A stretch of DNA of 63,847 nucleotides from Lachnospiraceae bacterium (lineage in GTDB: Bacteria; Bacillota; Clostridia; Lachnospirales; Lachnospiraceae): NCBI GenBank assembly GCA_021201665.1, contig JAJQEO010000080.1:1-63847 (forward strand), written 5' to 3'. Below, one piece after another: positions 53,598 through 62,536 of this stretch. The position numbers and the translations under genes are program-made. Each line of letters begins with the position of its first letter. Positions within the stretch are counted from its first letter, which is position 1. A model generated the notes under the pieces. That model searched no databases, had not been told where the DNA came from, and saw only the letters and a list, made by a program, of their open reading frames with translations.

Positions 53598-53697
53598 CTC
53601 TCGCGATATTGCTGACATCATCAATATAATAAATGCTTAATTTAGGGGAACCATGAGTAACATGTAATGAATTCAAAAATTATTTACAAAATACCTC

Positions 53698-53746
53698 TTG
53701 ACTATACACCAAAAGCCATATATACTACCGACTGTACGAAATCGTA
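53698..53746 (+). promoter_or_regulatory. Promoter and likely MarR operator
   Basis: TTGACT (53698-53703), 17 nt, TATACT (53721-53726). A palindrome TACGA-AA-TCGTA (53735-53746) sits at the expected start of transcription, where a bound MarR dimer would block it. It precedes the marR-MATE operon. Confidence 0.7.
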
Positions 53747-53778
53747 AAGTGTGAATTCGGATATATGGGGGATGACTT

Positions 53779-54240
53779 ATGGCGGAGCAAAACACGGAAG
53801 TTCAAAGCACACTGGCAGCATTTCGGGATGTTACAAGGGAACTGGACAATACCTACGCAGTCTTTCCAAAATCCTGCGGTCTGTCCGAAGTGGAATATTA
53901 CTCCCTTCTGCTGATTTATGAGGGCGTTGCGACGCAAACTCAAATCTGTGAGCAGATGTACCTCAGCCGTTCCACGCTGAACTCCGCATTCAAGCAGCTT
54001 CGAAAAAGAGGTCTGATTCATCTGGAGCCATATGATGAGAATCAGCGTTCCAAGCAGACCTTCCTGACTGACGCGGGAAAAGAGTTTGTGGAAAAGAATG
54101 TTTTGCAGATGCACCGGATTGAGGAACGGGCATGGCGTCGGATGAGTGAGGAGGAGCATGAAACGCTGATCGGCCTGATACAAAAGGTAAACAGCCTGAT
54201 ACAGCAGGAATTAAAAAATATGGAATCTGGTACAGATTAG
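53779..54240 (+). CDS. MarR family regulator of the MATE pump
   Basis: The 153-residue protein has the MarR winged helix (TQTQICEQMYLSRSTLNSAF) and wing (KRGLIHLEPYDENQRSKQTF). It is followed 126 nt later by a MATE transporter gene on the same strand, an arrangement like mepR-mepA. It probably represses both genes through the TACGA-AA-TCGTA palindrome. Confidence 0.92.
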   Translation: MAEQNTEVQSTLAAFRDVTRELDNTYAVFPKSCGLSEVEYYSLLLIYEGVATQTQICEQMYLSRSTLNSAFKQLRKRGLIHLEPYDENQRSKQTFLTDAGKEFVEKNVLQMHRIEERAWRRMSEEEHETLIGLIQKVNSLIQQELKNMESGTD

Positions 54241-54366
54241 TGTTCATCGGAGGCTTGCGGCCGTAGCCGCAGGAGCCGGAGAAGATGTCGAGTGCGCTCG
54301 GTTATTGAAGAAATAGCCGGGTGCATTTTCTGTTTTATATGAGGAAAACACAAGGAGGAAAATCAA

Positions 54367-55686
54367 ATGGTAAATTTAAGAACGAGAAAAATTCTCAAAT
54401 TTGTAATTCCAACGATGATGAGCAATGTCTGCTTTTTCCTGTTTACGGTGATAGACGGGATATTTGTAGGCAGAGGCATTGGGACAAACGGACTGGGCGC
54501 TGTCAATCTTGTTATGCCCTTCACTCTGATTACCGGTGCGCTGTTCATGCTTGTCAATATTGGCGGCGCGACTATTTTTGCTGTCCGGCTGGGTCAGAAC
54601 GATACAGAGGGTGCAAACAGGGTGTTCCGAAACGGCATGATATTGCTCGTGTGCGTCGCTGCGGTATTAACTGCGGCAGGAACATTGGGAACGGATACGA
54701 TTTGCACCCTGTTTGGCGCAAACGAGACCTTCCACAGGTTATCCAGAGACTACCTGTTCTGGTATGCGCTTTTTGTCATTCCATCGGGACTGAACATGGG
54801 ATTGCAGAGCTATTGCAGAAATGACGATGATCCCGGACTGGTGGGAGTCGCAACCATTATCTCTACGGCGGCGAATATCTTTGGCGACTGGCTGCTGATC
54901 TTCCCTCTGGGAATGGAGACAAAGGGTGCGGCGATTGCCACCGGCGTCTCCCAGACGATCAGTATGCTTGTGATGCTGACACACTTCATCCGGAAAAAAG
55001 GCATCCTCTGTTTTGGAAAAACGAAGCCGGATGGAAAGCTGCTGCGCAGCATCGTCGTTCACGGTCTGCCGGAGGGAGTCGGACAGCTGGCTACACCCAT
55101 CATGACACTCTGCATGAACCTCGTCCTTGTTTCGCACATCGGAGATTTGGGCGTCAACGCCTTTTCGCTGATCTCTTATGTGGCTTCCTTTACCGTGGCG
55201 GTTTTCTTTGGCACCAGCGAGGGCTTGCAGCCGCTCTTTGGACAGAGCTATGGCGAGAAAAACGAAACGGATATGAAATTTTACTTCAAGGTCGGCCTCG
55301 GCATCAACCTGATTGGGAGCGCCGTCCTGACGGTCATTATTATCCTGCTGAGCCGGAATATCTTTATCCTGTTTGGCTCAGATGCGGAAACAATCGAATA
55401 CACACTTGGGGTGCTGCCGAAGTATGCGTGGGGGTTTCTCCTGATGGCTTTTAACGTGATGATCTCCGCTTATATGTATTCCACAGAGCGGTCTGTGTAC
55501 GCCATCATACTGAATGTCCTGCGCAGCCTTGTGGTGAGCGTGCTGATTATCATGCTGCTGCCGGAGATTTTCGGCGCAAACACTGTCTGGTATACCTTCG
55601 GCATTTATGAAGCGATTGTTCTGATATTTGCAATCCTTCTCCTGAGACACTCAGAGAGGAACGGTATTCAATTTGATAAAGCATAG
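54367..55686 (+). CDS. MATE family multidrug efflux transporter
   Basis: The 439-residue protein has twelve membrane helices in two similar halves. MATE features include IDGIFVGRGIG in the first half and E-G-L-Q-P-L-F-G-Q-S-Y-G-E in the second half. It would export cationic drugs using a Na+ or H+ gradient. The start follows CAAGGAGG. Size is normal, and it pairs with the upstream MarR gene. Confidence 0.95.
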   Translation: MVNLRTRKILKFVIPTMMSNVCFFLFTVIDGIFVGRGIGTNGLGAVNLVMPFTLITGALFMLVNIGGATIFAVRLGQNDTEGANRVFRNGMILLVCVAAVLTAAGTLGTDTICTLFGANETFHRLSRDYLFWYALFVIPSGLNMGLQSYCRNDDDPGLVGVATIISTAANIFGDWLLIFPLGMETKGAAIATGVSQTISMLVMLTHFIRKKGILCFGKTKPDGKLLRSIVVHGLPEGVGQLATPIMTLCMNLVLVSHIGDLGVNAFSLISYVASFTVAVFFGTSEGLQPLFGQSYGEKNETDMKFYFKVGLGINLIGSAVLTVIIILLSRNIFILFGSDAETIEYTLGVLPKYAWGFLLMAFNVMISAYMYSTERSVYAIILNVLRSLVVSVLIIMLLPEIFGANTVWYTFGIYEAIVLIFAILLLRHSERNGIQFDKA

Positions 55687-55692
55687 GAGGAA

Positions 55693-55815
55693 ATGAACAT
55701 GATTATTACAGTCAGTCGGGAATTTGGAAGTGGCGGCCGGGAGCTGGGAAAGCGTTTATCTGACGCTTTGCAGATTCCCTGTTATGACAACGAGATCATC
55801 GCAATCCGGATATGA
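55693..55815 (+). pseudogene. Stub of a cytidylate kinase-like protein
   Basis: The frame opens 7 nt after the MATE stop with an AGGAGG site: M-N-M-I-I-T-V-S-R-E-F-G-S-G-G-R-E-L-G-K and about 20 more residues, including the glycine-rich nucleotide loop, then TGA. Complete family members have about 200 residues. Such kinases often follow MATE genes in clostridia, so this is a deletion remnant. Confidence 0.8.
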
Positions 55816-55817
55816 TT

Positions 55818-55855
55818 AACGCCCATTGGAGATTTTGTTTTCTCCGATGGGCGTT
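55818..55855. terminator. Inverted repeat between convergent genes
   Basis: AACGCCCATTGGAGA pairs with TCTCCGATGGGCGTT around a T-rich loop. No T-run follows on the plus strand. It lies between convergent genes and probably ends one or both transcripts. Confidence 0.7.
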
Positions 55856-55871
55856 GCCCTTACAGCTGTGT

Positions 55872-56678
55872 CTATAACTCAATTATCTGTTCTTTAATTT
55901 CCGGATCATGGTTTGGCGCAACCAGCAGGCAATCAGGATCTGCGGCACAGGCGCACACCCATTCCAAAGACTTTTGGGCAAGCTCCTGGCTCACTGTAAA
56001 ACCGGGAATGATATGTTCCTTTATAGAGCGCTGCGTGTAAACGCTGTCCCCTGCCAGGAGGACGTATTTCCCGCCTGCCGATATTTTAGCACTGAAATGT
56101 CCATGAGAATGTCCGGGCGTGTTTACCAGTAGTATGCTTTTGTCCCCAAAAACGTCATAAGAGCGTCCCAACGGTCCAATGCCGCTGTTTTCATAGTGGA
56201 ACGGCTCGACGCAAAACCCGCTCCAGCTCTTTTTTACATAACGGAAAAAATATTTGTCTACATCGGCAAGCTCCTCCTTGGCAGTGCTGAATTTTTTCGC
56301 TCCTTTCAGCAGAGAAATCCCGCTGGTGTGGTCAAAATCCATATGGCTGAAGTAAACGCAGTCTATATCTTCCGGGCGCAGGCCGATTTCGCCCAGTCGG
56401 CTGTCAATCCCTTCTTTGTCCGTGATAACCGGAGTGCTGATGTTATTAAGCAGGCCGAAAAAGCGGTGCGGCTGTTCATGGGCATATTTTGTATCCCAGC
56501 CACTGTCAATCAAAATCCTTCCCTTTGGGTGTTCAATCAGATAACAGGAAACCGGCAGCGTCAGCTTCTTGTCAGCATTGCGGAACAGTCCTGTCACTGC
56601 AAGGGGATTCTTCTCCTTATATGGAATCGCACGGTCTACTATCACACTGCCGGTATGAAAAATGTGGATTCGTATCAT
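55872..56678 (-). CDS. Metallo-beta-lactamase-fold hydrolase (AHL-lactonase-like)
   Basis: The 268-residue protein carries the zinc motif SHMDFDHTSG (H-x-D-x-D-H), a later N-T-P-G-H-S-H-G-H metal-binding segment and the LLAGDSVY aspartate. The layout matches the N-acyl homoserine lactonase-like branch, whose members also cleave other lactones or esters. It is last in a nitroreductase-arsR-hydrolase operon, so a detoxification role is plausible. Substrate unknown. Confidence 0.85.
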   Translation of the reverse strand: MIRIHIFHTGSVIVDRAIPYKEKNPLAVTGLFRNADKKLTLPVSCYLIEHPKGRILIDSGWDTKYAHEQPHRFFGLLNNISTPVITDKEGIDSRLGEIGLRPEDIDCVYFSHMDFDHTSGISLLKGAKKFSTAKEELADVDKYFFRYVKKSWSGFCVEPFHYENSGIGPLGRSYDVFGDKSILLVNTPGHSHGHFSAKISAGGKYVLLAGDSVYTQRSIKEHIIPGFTVSQELAQKSLEWVCACAADPDCLLVAPNHDPEIKEQIIEL

Positions 56679-56711
56679 GGATTGTTTCCTTTCCTTTGCA
56701 AGCGGAGATAT

Positions 56712-57077
56712 TTACGCTTCATCTGAATCGATATCGTCCGGCAGCATGGATGTAATCGCTTTTGCTTTCGTCAGGGCATCAATCAGCCGTTGGATGGCAG
56801 ACTGCTCCCTGTCGAAATAATAGTAGTTTTTCGTACCCTCACGCCGCATCTTCAAGATTCCCGCATCCTTGAGTATTTGCAGATGGTGGGATACCGCTGG
56901 TCTTGACAGGTGTGTCCGTTCTGTAATCTCTACAACCCTTACCCCGGAACAGTTTTCTATTTTCATCATTTCAAGAATCAGATACTGCCGGTTAGTATCC
57001 CCCAGCGCAGTCAGAATCTTTTGGCATTCCACAAAATCCTGTGACAGCTGCGAAATTTCATCTTCCAAAGTATTCAT
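56712..57077 (-). CDS. ArsR family regulator
   Basis: The 121-residue winged-helix repressor has TERTHLSRPAVSHHLQILKD as recognition helix and GTKNYYYFD as wing. No metal-binding CxC is present in the recognition helix, so it may sense a non-metal signal. The start overlaps the nitroreductase stop by 4 nt. A TGGTTTGAACCA palindrome upstream of the operon is a candidate operator. Confidence 0.9.
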   Translation of the reverse strand: MNTLEDEISQLSQDFVECQKILTALGDTNRQYLILEMMKIENCSGVRVVEITERTHLSRPAVSHHLQILKDAGILKMRREGTKNYYYFDREQSAIQRLIDALTKAKAITSMLPDDIDSDEA

Positions 57078-57727
57078 AGCACTTTAACTCCTGCCGCCAG
57101 TTCAAAGTGGTATTTTACAATACCGAGATCTACCTTCGTATAAAAACCCATGCCCCTGACTTTCGCCGTAACAGTGTCACCCTCCAGGGTAAAACAGAAC
57201 TTCTGCTGGTTCAGCGCCGTGGGGGCAAGCAGGGCAGCTTCCATTCCTTTTTTGAACCAGTCAGGCATGGTGCCTGTCACTTTACAGACTTCTTCCATAG
57301 CTTTTGATTTGTGCGCACATCCCTGATTAACGCCGTAACCCAATGCAATCAGGCAGAATAATTTCTCACCTTTTCCGACAGCGGCGGCGCTCTTGCCGTG
57401 CGACAGGGCAACCCAACAGGTGTTAAGTCCCATTTCCTGCGCTTTCAGGACAAGCTGTTCGCCATAGTATCCTGCCTTTTCTTCCATTCCATTCGTCGAC
57501 GGGCCTACAAGCGCGATGTAGTTTTTCACATTACTGAAATTTCCGTAGTGAGCCATTATGCCGTCAAAGCATTTCGGCTCGTCGTACAGAATCTGAATGT
57601 GCATCCGGGTGTCTGAGTTGATTTTATCCGCAAGCGCATTTAGTTCAGTCCTTTTCTCCATTTCGATTTTCTTTTCCGTGTATTGACGCACACTGTGGCG
57701 TTCTTTTATGACATCCATATCAGACAA
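57074..57727 (-). CDS. Nitroreductase family flavoprotein
   Basis: The 217-residue protein begins with the family's R-H-S-V-R-Q-Y and has a central GYYGEQLVLKAQEMGLNTCW segment with the expected FMN contacts (Arg/Ser near the start, G-L-N-T-C-W). It would reduce nitro or quinone compounds using NAD(P)H. First gene of a three-gene operon. GAAAGGA precedes the ATG. Confidence 0.88.
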   Translation of the reverse strand: MSDMDVIKERHSVRQYTEKKIEMEKRTELNALADKINSDTRMHIQILYDEPKCFDGIMAHYGNFSNVKNYIALVGPSTNGMEEKAGYYGEQLVLKAQEMGLNTCWVALSHGKSAAAVGKGEKLFCLIALGYGVNQGCAHKSKAMEEVCKVTGTMPDWFKKGMEAALLAPTALNQQKFCFTLEGDTVTAKVRGMGFYTKVDLGIVKYHFELAAGVKVL

Positions 57728-57740
57728 TCCTTTCGTTGAT

Positions 57741-57757
57741 TGGTTTGAACCATTGTA
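57741..57757 (-). promoter_or_regulatory. Likely promoter/operator of the nitroreductase-arsR operon
   Basis: On the minus strand TACAAT (57757-57752) is a plausible -10, with no clear -35. It abuts the palindrome TGGTT-TG-AACCA (57741-57752), placed where a repressor would block transcription. The assignment to the ArsR protein is inference. Confidence 0.45.
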
Positions 57758-57873
57758 CCATAAAAATCACGGGGTGGCTCATTGGTAAAGAAAATTGAGA
57801 TGAACATCTTTCATGGCAGGAACTTTTCGTAAATGCGAACCGTCATGTTTTCTCACTCATTCTCTGGAACGGG

Positions 57874-58371
57874 ATGCAGGCAAAAGCGGTACAAGCCGCT
57901 TTTGAAAAGCTCAGCTACCGGGAACAGATATACCTGGAAAAGCGCAATGCGATCTGTATGACCTGTGGGCGGGTAAGCCCATTGTCGATGAGAACCACAT
58001 TTGACGATCTGGCTACCATGTTTGAGGGCAGCAGCGCCAGCGGCGCAGAACGGGCCTACCACCGGGCGCTGGAGAAGCTGACAAAAAATCTGGTAGAGGC
58101 CGGTGCGCTTCATGTGGTGGAGCTGAAACGAAAGTCCCAAAGAAAGAAAGGCAAAAAAATCGCCGCCGCAGTCTACGAATATCAGGTAGACTACGACGGC
58201 GAATGGGGCGAGATTTCTTTTGATTTTGTACAGGGGACAGCAGAGATTGTGAAGCCAGTGGAGATGGATAAAGTTAAAAGCAATATCTACACAAAGCGGG
58301 CGATTTCACATATTTTATCGCTGCCTGTTGATGATCTCCTGAAAAAACTGACGTTGCCTTTTGAGCGATAA
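57874..58371 (+). CDS. Mobile-element protein, possibly truncated
   Basis: The 165-residue protein includes KLSYREQIYLEKRNAICMTC and F-D-D-L-A-T-M-F-E-G-S-S-A-S-G-A-E-R-A-Y, then a basic stretch (KRKSQRKKGKKIAAAVYEYQ) and a beta-rich end. I believe close relatives occur in Tn1549-like elements, but I cannot name a function. The start has no good ribosome-binding site, so the true N-terminus may be missing. It is the left flank of the cargo block 58514-61529. Confidence 0.55.
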   Translation: MQAKAVQAAFEKLSYREQIYLEKRNAICMTCGRVSPLSMRTTFDDLATMFEGSSASGAERAYHRALEKLTKNLVEAGALHVVELKRKSQRKKGKKIAAAVYEYQVDYDGEWGEISFDFVQGTAEIVKPVEMDKVKSNIYTKRAISHILSLPVDDLLKKLTLPFER

Positions 58372-58513
58372 TGGGTATCCTCTGCGGCGGGGACGGGAGG
58401 ATATACCTTTCTCAAACGGCGAAATTTTCAAATCTGCCGGTTCCCGCACCACCTCCAAGAGTCAAAGAGACAGTCCCCTTTGTGTTTCTGGATAGCGCTC
58501 GCCAACGGAACTA

Positions 58514-59365
58514 CTATAACGGATGAAACTTTGGATTCATGTGTTCAAACGTACAAATCTGTTTGAATCCCATGCCTTTCAGTTCGTTCATCGTTTCCGG
58601 TATATAAACGCCAAGGTGTTCCCGCTTATGGCTGTCGCTGCCAATCATCAGAATCTCGCCTCCAAGGTCACGATACATTCCCAGAATTTCTCTGCATGGC
58701 GTCATGTCCAGTCCATACCGATAACAGGATGTGTTGACCTCAATCCCCTTGCCGTCTGCGATCACCCTTTTTAAAATCTGCTCAATGATATGTTCTACTT
58801 GAGAGAACGGGAAATCGCCGATCGTGTCATACCGCGAAATCAAATCCATGTGGCCCAGGACGCTGTAGTTATGGTAATTCTCAACCAGAGACAGCAGTTC
58901 CCAGTAATATCGCAGATAAAACTCACGCTGGGTATGGTCGCGCTGGAAGTCGCCCGTCCAAAGCTCTTTGTCCTCGACCTGGTGAACAGAAAGCAGAATA
59001 AAATCAAAGGGATAGCGCCGGAACAACGTTTCATATTGCGGGATGGTGTGCTGCTGTATGCCAAATTCCATTCCCAGCCGAATCGTGATCTTATTATTAT
59101 ATCGCTCTTGCAGCATATGAATTTTATTCACATAACGGGGATAATCTACATTAGCGAGAGGTATTCTTTCCGGTTCTCCAGCGCCGCCTTTTCGATAGAG
59201 GATTCCTCGTGGATCATCCCAGTCCCGTTTGATGCCATAGTCCACATGATCCGTGAAGCAAAGTTCGTTCATTCCCATTTCCAATGCTTCTTCTACAATA
59301 TCTTCCATCCGATAGTCCGAATCATCACTGAATTCAGAATGCACATGATAATCTGCAAACATCAT
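58514..59365 (-). CDS. PHP-domain phosphatase (histidinol-phosphatase-like)
   Basis: The 283-residue protein has the PHP motifs DYHVHSEFSDD at the N-terminus, C-F-T-D-H-V-D, and G-H-M-D and S-D-S-H-K metal ligands further on. HisJ-type enzymes dephosphorylate histidinol phosphate, but no other his gene is present, so another sugar or amino-alcohol phosphate is possible. The start overlaps the MFS gene stop by 4 nt, suggesting uptake and dephosphorylation of the same compound. Confidence 0.88.
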   Translation of the reverse strand: MMFADYHVHSEFSDDSDYRMEDIVEEALEMGMNELCFTDHVDYGIKRDWDDPRGILYRKGGAGEPERIPLANVDYPRYVNKIHMLQERYNNKITIRLGMEFGIQQHTIPQYETLFRRYPFDFILLSVHQVEDKELWTGDFQRDHTQREFYLRYYWELLSLVENYHNYSVLGHMDLISRYDTIGDFPFSQVEHIIEQILKRVIADGKGIEVNTSCYRYGLDMTPCREILGMYRDLGGEILMIGSDSHKREHLGVYIPETMNELKGMGFKQICTFEHMNPKFHPL

Positions 59366-60525
59366 CTATGACCTCCTTTCAGCTTTCCGAACATTACCAT
59401 CATCAAAAACAAAATGACCAGGAGATACAGCGGCAAAATACCGATGCCAATATTATTGGCGATTGCTCCGAACAAAGGCGGCATAAGGCATGTTCCCACG
59501 TAGGCACTGGCCATTTCCACCCCGATGATCGCCTGAGATCGTTCTGCACCAAATTGCTCCGGTGTAGCATGAAGCATACAGGGATAAACCGGCGCGCAGC
59601 CCAGTCCGATTAAAATGAACCCGGCCAGCGCAAATCCACTTGAAAATGGGATCAGCAGTACCAGACATCCCAAAGCTATGATTCCCTGTCCGATCCGAAC
59701 CATCTGCCGGTCATTCCACCGCATAGTCAAAAATCCACTGAATGCTCTGCCGATGGTGATGCCAAGATAAAACATGGAGGCAAAGCCGGCGGCATGCTCC
59801 GCCGAAAGACCTTTTTGCAACGTCAGGTAGCTGGCTGCCCACAGTCCTGCCGTCTGTTCAATCGCGCAGTAGCAGAAAAAAGACACCATAACAGCTTTTG
59901 CGCCAGGCACAGAAAGAATCTCCGAAAAGCGCATTGCCTTTCGCGGAGTTCCTGACGACACAGCCTCCTCGCCTCCTTTAAGAGATTTCCATAGCGGCAG
60001 ACTCAGCACAAGGATGATTGTCAGACCAATCTGTAAGATCGAAATGATGCGGTAGCCACTGTTCCAACGCAGGCCCCTCGTCAGGACAAATCCCATCATG
60101 TAAGGACCAATGCTGGCACCGATTCCCCACATACAATGAAGCCAACTCATATGTCTGCTTTTATAATGGAGTGCCACATAATTATTCAGACTGGCATCCA
60201 CACTGCCTGCTCCCAGACCATAGGGAATTGCCCAAAGGCAGAGAGCCGGAAATGAATGGGAAGCAGAAAAGCCAAACAGGGCAAGCGCTGTCATACCTAC
60301 GCTGACAGCCGTGACTTTTCCGGTTCCGAACCGAATCGTCAGCTTGTCGCTTTGCAGGCTGGAAATAACAGTTCCCAGAGCAATAATCATGGAAATAATT
60401 CCCGCATAGGAGACCGGAACTGAGAACTCAGGATAAATGGATGGCCATGCAGAGCCAAGCAAGGCATCGGGCAGTCCTAAACTGATAAAAGCAATGTAAA
60501 TGATAAACAAAAGCAAGTGTGTCAT
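59362..60525 (-). CDS. MFS transporter
   Basis: The 387-residue protein starts at the ATG encoding MTHLLLFIIYIAFISLGLPD, after a perfect AAAGGAGGAGG site; the longer open frame lacks one. Twelve membrane helices are visible. The GLPDALLGSAWP start is typical of the FucP/YfkF-like group of MFS proteins. It is divergent from the AraC regulator and coupled to the PHP phosphatase. Confidence 0.9.
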   Translation of the reverse strand: MTHLLLFIIYIAFISLGLPDALLGSAWPSIYPEFSVPVSYAGIISMIIALGTVISSLQSDKLTIRFGTGKVTAVSVGMTALALFGFSASHSFPALCLWAIPYGLGAGSVDASLNNYVALHYKSRHMSWLHCMWGIGASIGPYMMGFVLTRGLRWNSGYRIISILQIGLTIILVLSLPLWKSLKGGEEAVSSGTPRKAMRFSEILSVPGAKAVMVSFFCYCAIEQTAGLWAASYLTLQKGLSAEHAAGFASMFYLGITIGRAFSGFLTMRWNDRQMVRIGQGIIALGCLVLLIPFSSGFALAGFILIGLGCAPVYPCMLHATPEQFGAERSQAIIGVEMASAYVGTCLMPPLFGAIANNIGIGILPLYLLVILFLMMVMFGKLKGGHR

Positions 60526-60575
60526 ATTGCATTCCTCCTCCTTTGATGATATGATGATACCATCAAAATTAAGAT

Positions 60576-60595
60576 GAATGTGTAAAGATACATTC
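60576..60595. promoter_or_regulatory. Inverted repeat between MFS and araC-like genes
   Basis: GAATGT-GTAAAGAT-ACATTC is a perfect 6-bp inverted repeat, and CATTCATC recurs at about 60613-60620. This is the divergent promoter region, so an AraC-type binding site is likely. Confidence 0.5.
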
Positions 60596-60638
60596 GTAAA
60601 AATAGGATAAAACATTCATCTATGCGGAGGTGAATCTC

Positions 60639-61529
60639 ATGGGGCTTTCTGTCTGCAATACCGTCACTGACCTGCACGATCAGGAGCTTTCCAAACATGG
60701 CGATGCAGCGTTTCCCATCGCCTGTTACGCCGATGATCTGTGCCAGGGAAATGTTCCCTGGCACTGGCATGAAGAATGGGAGATCGTGCTGGTTACAGAA
60801 GGCTGCCTGTGCTTTGACCTGGAAAATGCCCGGCAAACCTTGGCCTGCGGAGACGGCGTTTTCCTCAACGGGAAGGCCATGCACGCCATTCAAAATAGCA
60901 CTCAAACACCCGGAAAGCTCCACTCTGCTGTGTTCCATCCCCGGCTCATCGGAGGCAGCATGGACAGCGTATTCTGGCAAACCCTGGTGCAGCCTTTCTA
61001 TTCCAATGCCGCGACGCGATTCCTTCTTTTGAAGCAGGAGATCCCCTGGCAGAAGGAAGTGCTTCGCTGTTTTGAAGCTGCCTGGGAAGCGATCGCCGGA
61101 GAACAGGACGATTTTGAAAACCTTGCCCGGTATTCTTTATCCAAAGCGGTCCGCGGTATTCTGCGGAATACGGATTTTTCAAAATCCAATCTTTCTGAGC
61201 AGGAACTGACAAAAATCAACCGAATACGTTCCATGATGGAATTTATTGAGTTTCACTACATGGAGGAACTGACCGTGGAACAGATCGCAAAAAGCGTTTC
61301 AGTCAGTAACAGTGCATGTCTGCGCTGCTTCCATGAAATGCTGAACACAACACCCATGCAGTATGTCATGGAAACACGGCTCAAAAAGGCAGCGGCGCAG
61401 CTTCGCGCAACGAACAAATCTGCAAAAGATATTGCACTGGACTGTGGTTTTAATGATGCCAGTTATTTCACAAAACTGTTCCGGTTAAAATATGGTTGTA
61501 CACCCGGGAATTATCGAAAATCATCATAA
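60639..61529 (+). CDS. AraC family regulator with cupin-like sensor
   Basis: The protein has 296 residues from ATG 60639 (CGGAGG 8 nt upstream). A cupin-type N-terminal domain (W-H-W-H-E-E-W-E-I-V-L-V-T-E-G) is followed by two helix-turn-helix motifs at the C-terminus (TVEQIAKSVSVSNSACLRCF and SAKDIALDCGFNDASYFTKL). It probably activates the divergent MFS-PHP operon in response to a sugar-like ligand. Confidence 0.93.
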   Translation: MGLSVCNTVTDLHDQELSKHGDAAFPIACYADDLCQGNVPWHWHEEWEIVLVTEGCLCFDLENARQTLACGDGVFLNGKAMHAIQNSTQTPGKLHSAVFHPRLIGGSMDSVFWQTLVQPFYSNAATRFLLLKQEIPWQKEVLRCFEAAWEAIAGEQDDFENLARYSLSKAVRGILRNTDFSKSNLSEQELTKINRIRSMMEFIEFHYMEELTVEQIAKSVSVSNSACLRCFHEMLNTTPMQYVMETRLKKAAAQLRATNKSAKDIALDCGFNDASYFTKLFRLKYGCTPGNYRKSS

Positions 61530-61696
61530 AGTCATTGGTGTGAAAAACCGAACTCCATTCGCCTGTATGCAGCGTTTTTCTGGGATCAGGATATATCTAT
61601 ATCCCCCAAAATACTACGCACACTCTTTCCTGGTAGAATTGATTTGCCTTCTGGAAAGCTGAACAATCCTCTCATGCTTTATATATCTTAAAATAA

Positions 61697-61737
61697 CAAG
61701 GTCGCCCGTCCATGAATTAGGGGGAACGGGCGACTTG
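61697..61737 (-). terminator. Terminator of the DUF6061 gene
   Basis: GTCGCCCGT and ACGGGCGAC form a 9-bp stem with AAG/TTG extension. On the minus strand it is followed by a T-rich CTTGTTATTTT, 16 nt after the DUF6061 stop. Confidence 0.75.
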
Positions 61738-61752
61738 CTGTCATATATAATT

Positions 61753-61998
61753 TTAATCCATAAAACCGTGCGTTCCAGCCATATCCCTGGCATATTGCGC
61801 CAACTCTCCAGAGAATACCAGTCTGGCATAGGTCATCGGCTCGTTGTAGATCAGCCAGTCGATTTCCGTCTGCATAGGGACGGTGGGGCAAATCTCATCG
61901 TCCACCCCTAGGGTATAGATGCTGATTTCTGTTCCGTCATTGAACCGCAGCTCCACGCTGGCGGTGTCGATGTTAAACTCGCAATGTATCAATTTCAT
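61753..61998 (-). CDS. DUF6061 family mobile-element protein
   Basis: The 81-residue protein starts MKLIHCEFNIDTASVELRFN and contains E-I-D-W-L-I-Y-N-E-P and L-V-F-S-G-E-L-A-Q-Y, like the small DUF6061 proteins of Tn1549-like ICEs. GGAGGTC precedes the ATG. It lies next to a relaxase remnant on the opposite strand. Function unknown. Confidence 0.75.
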   Translation of the reverse strand: MKLIHCEFNIDTASVELRFNDGTEISIYTLGVDDEICPTVPMQTEIDWLIYNEPMTYARLVFSGELAQYARDMAGTHGFMD

Positions 61999-62123
61999 AA
62001 TGACCTCCTGTGTTGTTGGGACTTTGTCGGAGGTAAAATGATTTGAAGGGCTACAAAGTAAAGTACAAAACGAAGGCGGAAATGTTCTCCGCGCTCTACG
62101 CATTTTTTGCTGAGGGATGACCT

Positions 62124-62477
62124 TACAAGACCCATATCATCAATTATTCTAAGACCAGAGATACCTATGTAGAGTATCGGAAGTCCGGATACAACAAGAA
62201 GTTTTTTGAGGCGCACCGCGCTGAAATCACACTGCACAAGGAAGCGAAAAACACTTTTGACCAGCTGGGCGTGAAAAAGCTGCCGAAGGTCAAAGACCTG
62301 AGTGCGGAATATGCCAAGGTGCTGGCAGAGAAAAAGGCGACTTACGCGGAGTACCGCGCTGCCCGGTCTGAGATGCAGGAGTATCAGAAGGCACGGCATA
62401 ATGTAGAGTTTTTGAAGTGCAATAGGGAGAACAGGAGCGCCAGAAACAGCAGGCGCAGAATCGTTAGAATATATTAA
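62124..62477 (+). pseudogene. C-terminal remnant of a Tn1549-type relaxase
   Basis: The frame has no start but reads KTHIINYSKTRDTYVEYRKS, then G-Y-N-K-K-F-F-E-A-H, L-H-K-E-A-K, GVKKLPKVKDLSAEYAKVLA and Y-R-A-A-R-S-E-M-Q-E-Y. This is the conserved tail of Tn1549-family relaxases. The last residues, after about 62410, look frameshifted (N-R-E-N-R-S-A-R-N-S-R). The nuclease domain is absent. It shows that a second element once occupied this site. Confidence 0.82.
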
Positions 62478-62523
62478 CCGGCGCAGCCGCCCACAAATGG
62501 GCTTGGCTGCGCCGGGATTTTTT
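62478..62523. terminator. Strong terminator between the relaxase remnant and the aldo/keto reductase
   Basis: CCGGCGCAGCC (62478-62488) pairs with GGCTGCGCCGG (62504-62514), enclosing GCCCAC-AAATG-GGC, followed by ATTTTTT on the plus strand. Confidence 0.9.
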
Positions 62524-62536
62524 ATTGCAGTTATTT

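Noticed and set aside
60526..60615. A longer N-terminus for the MFS transporter
   Set aside because: The extra 30 residues cross the divergent promoter region and lack a ribosome-binding site, whereas an AAAGGAGGAGG site precedes the chosen ATG.
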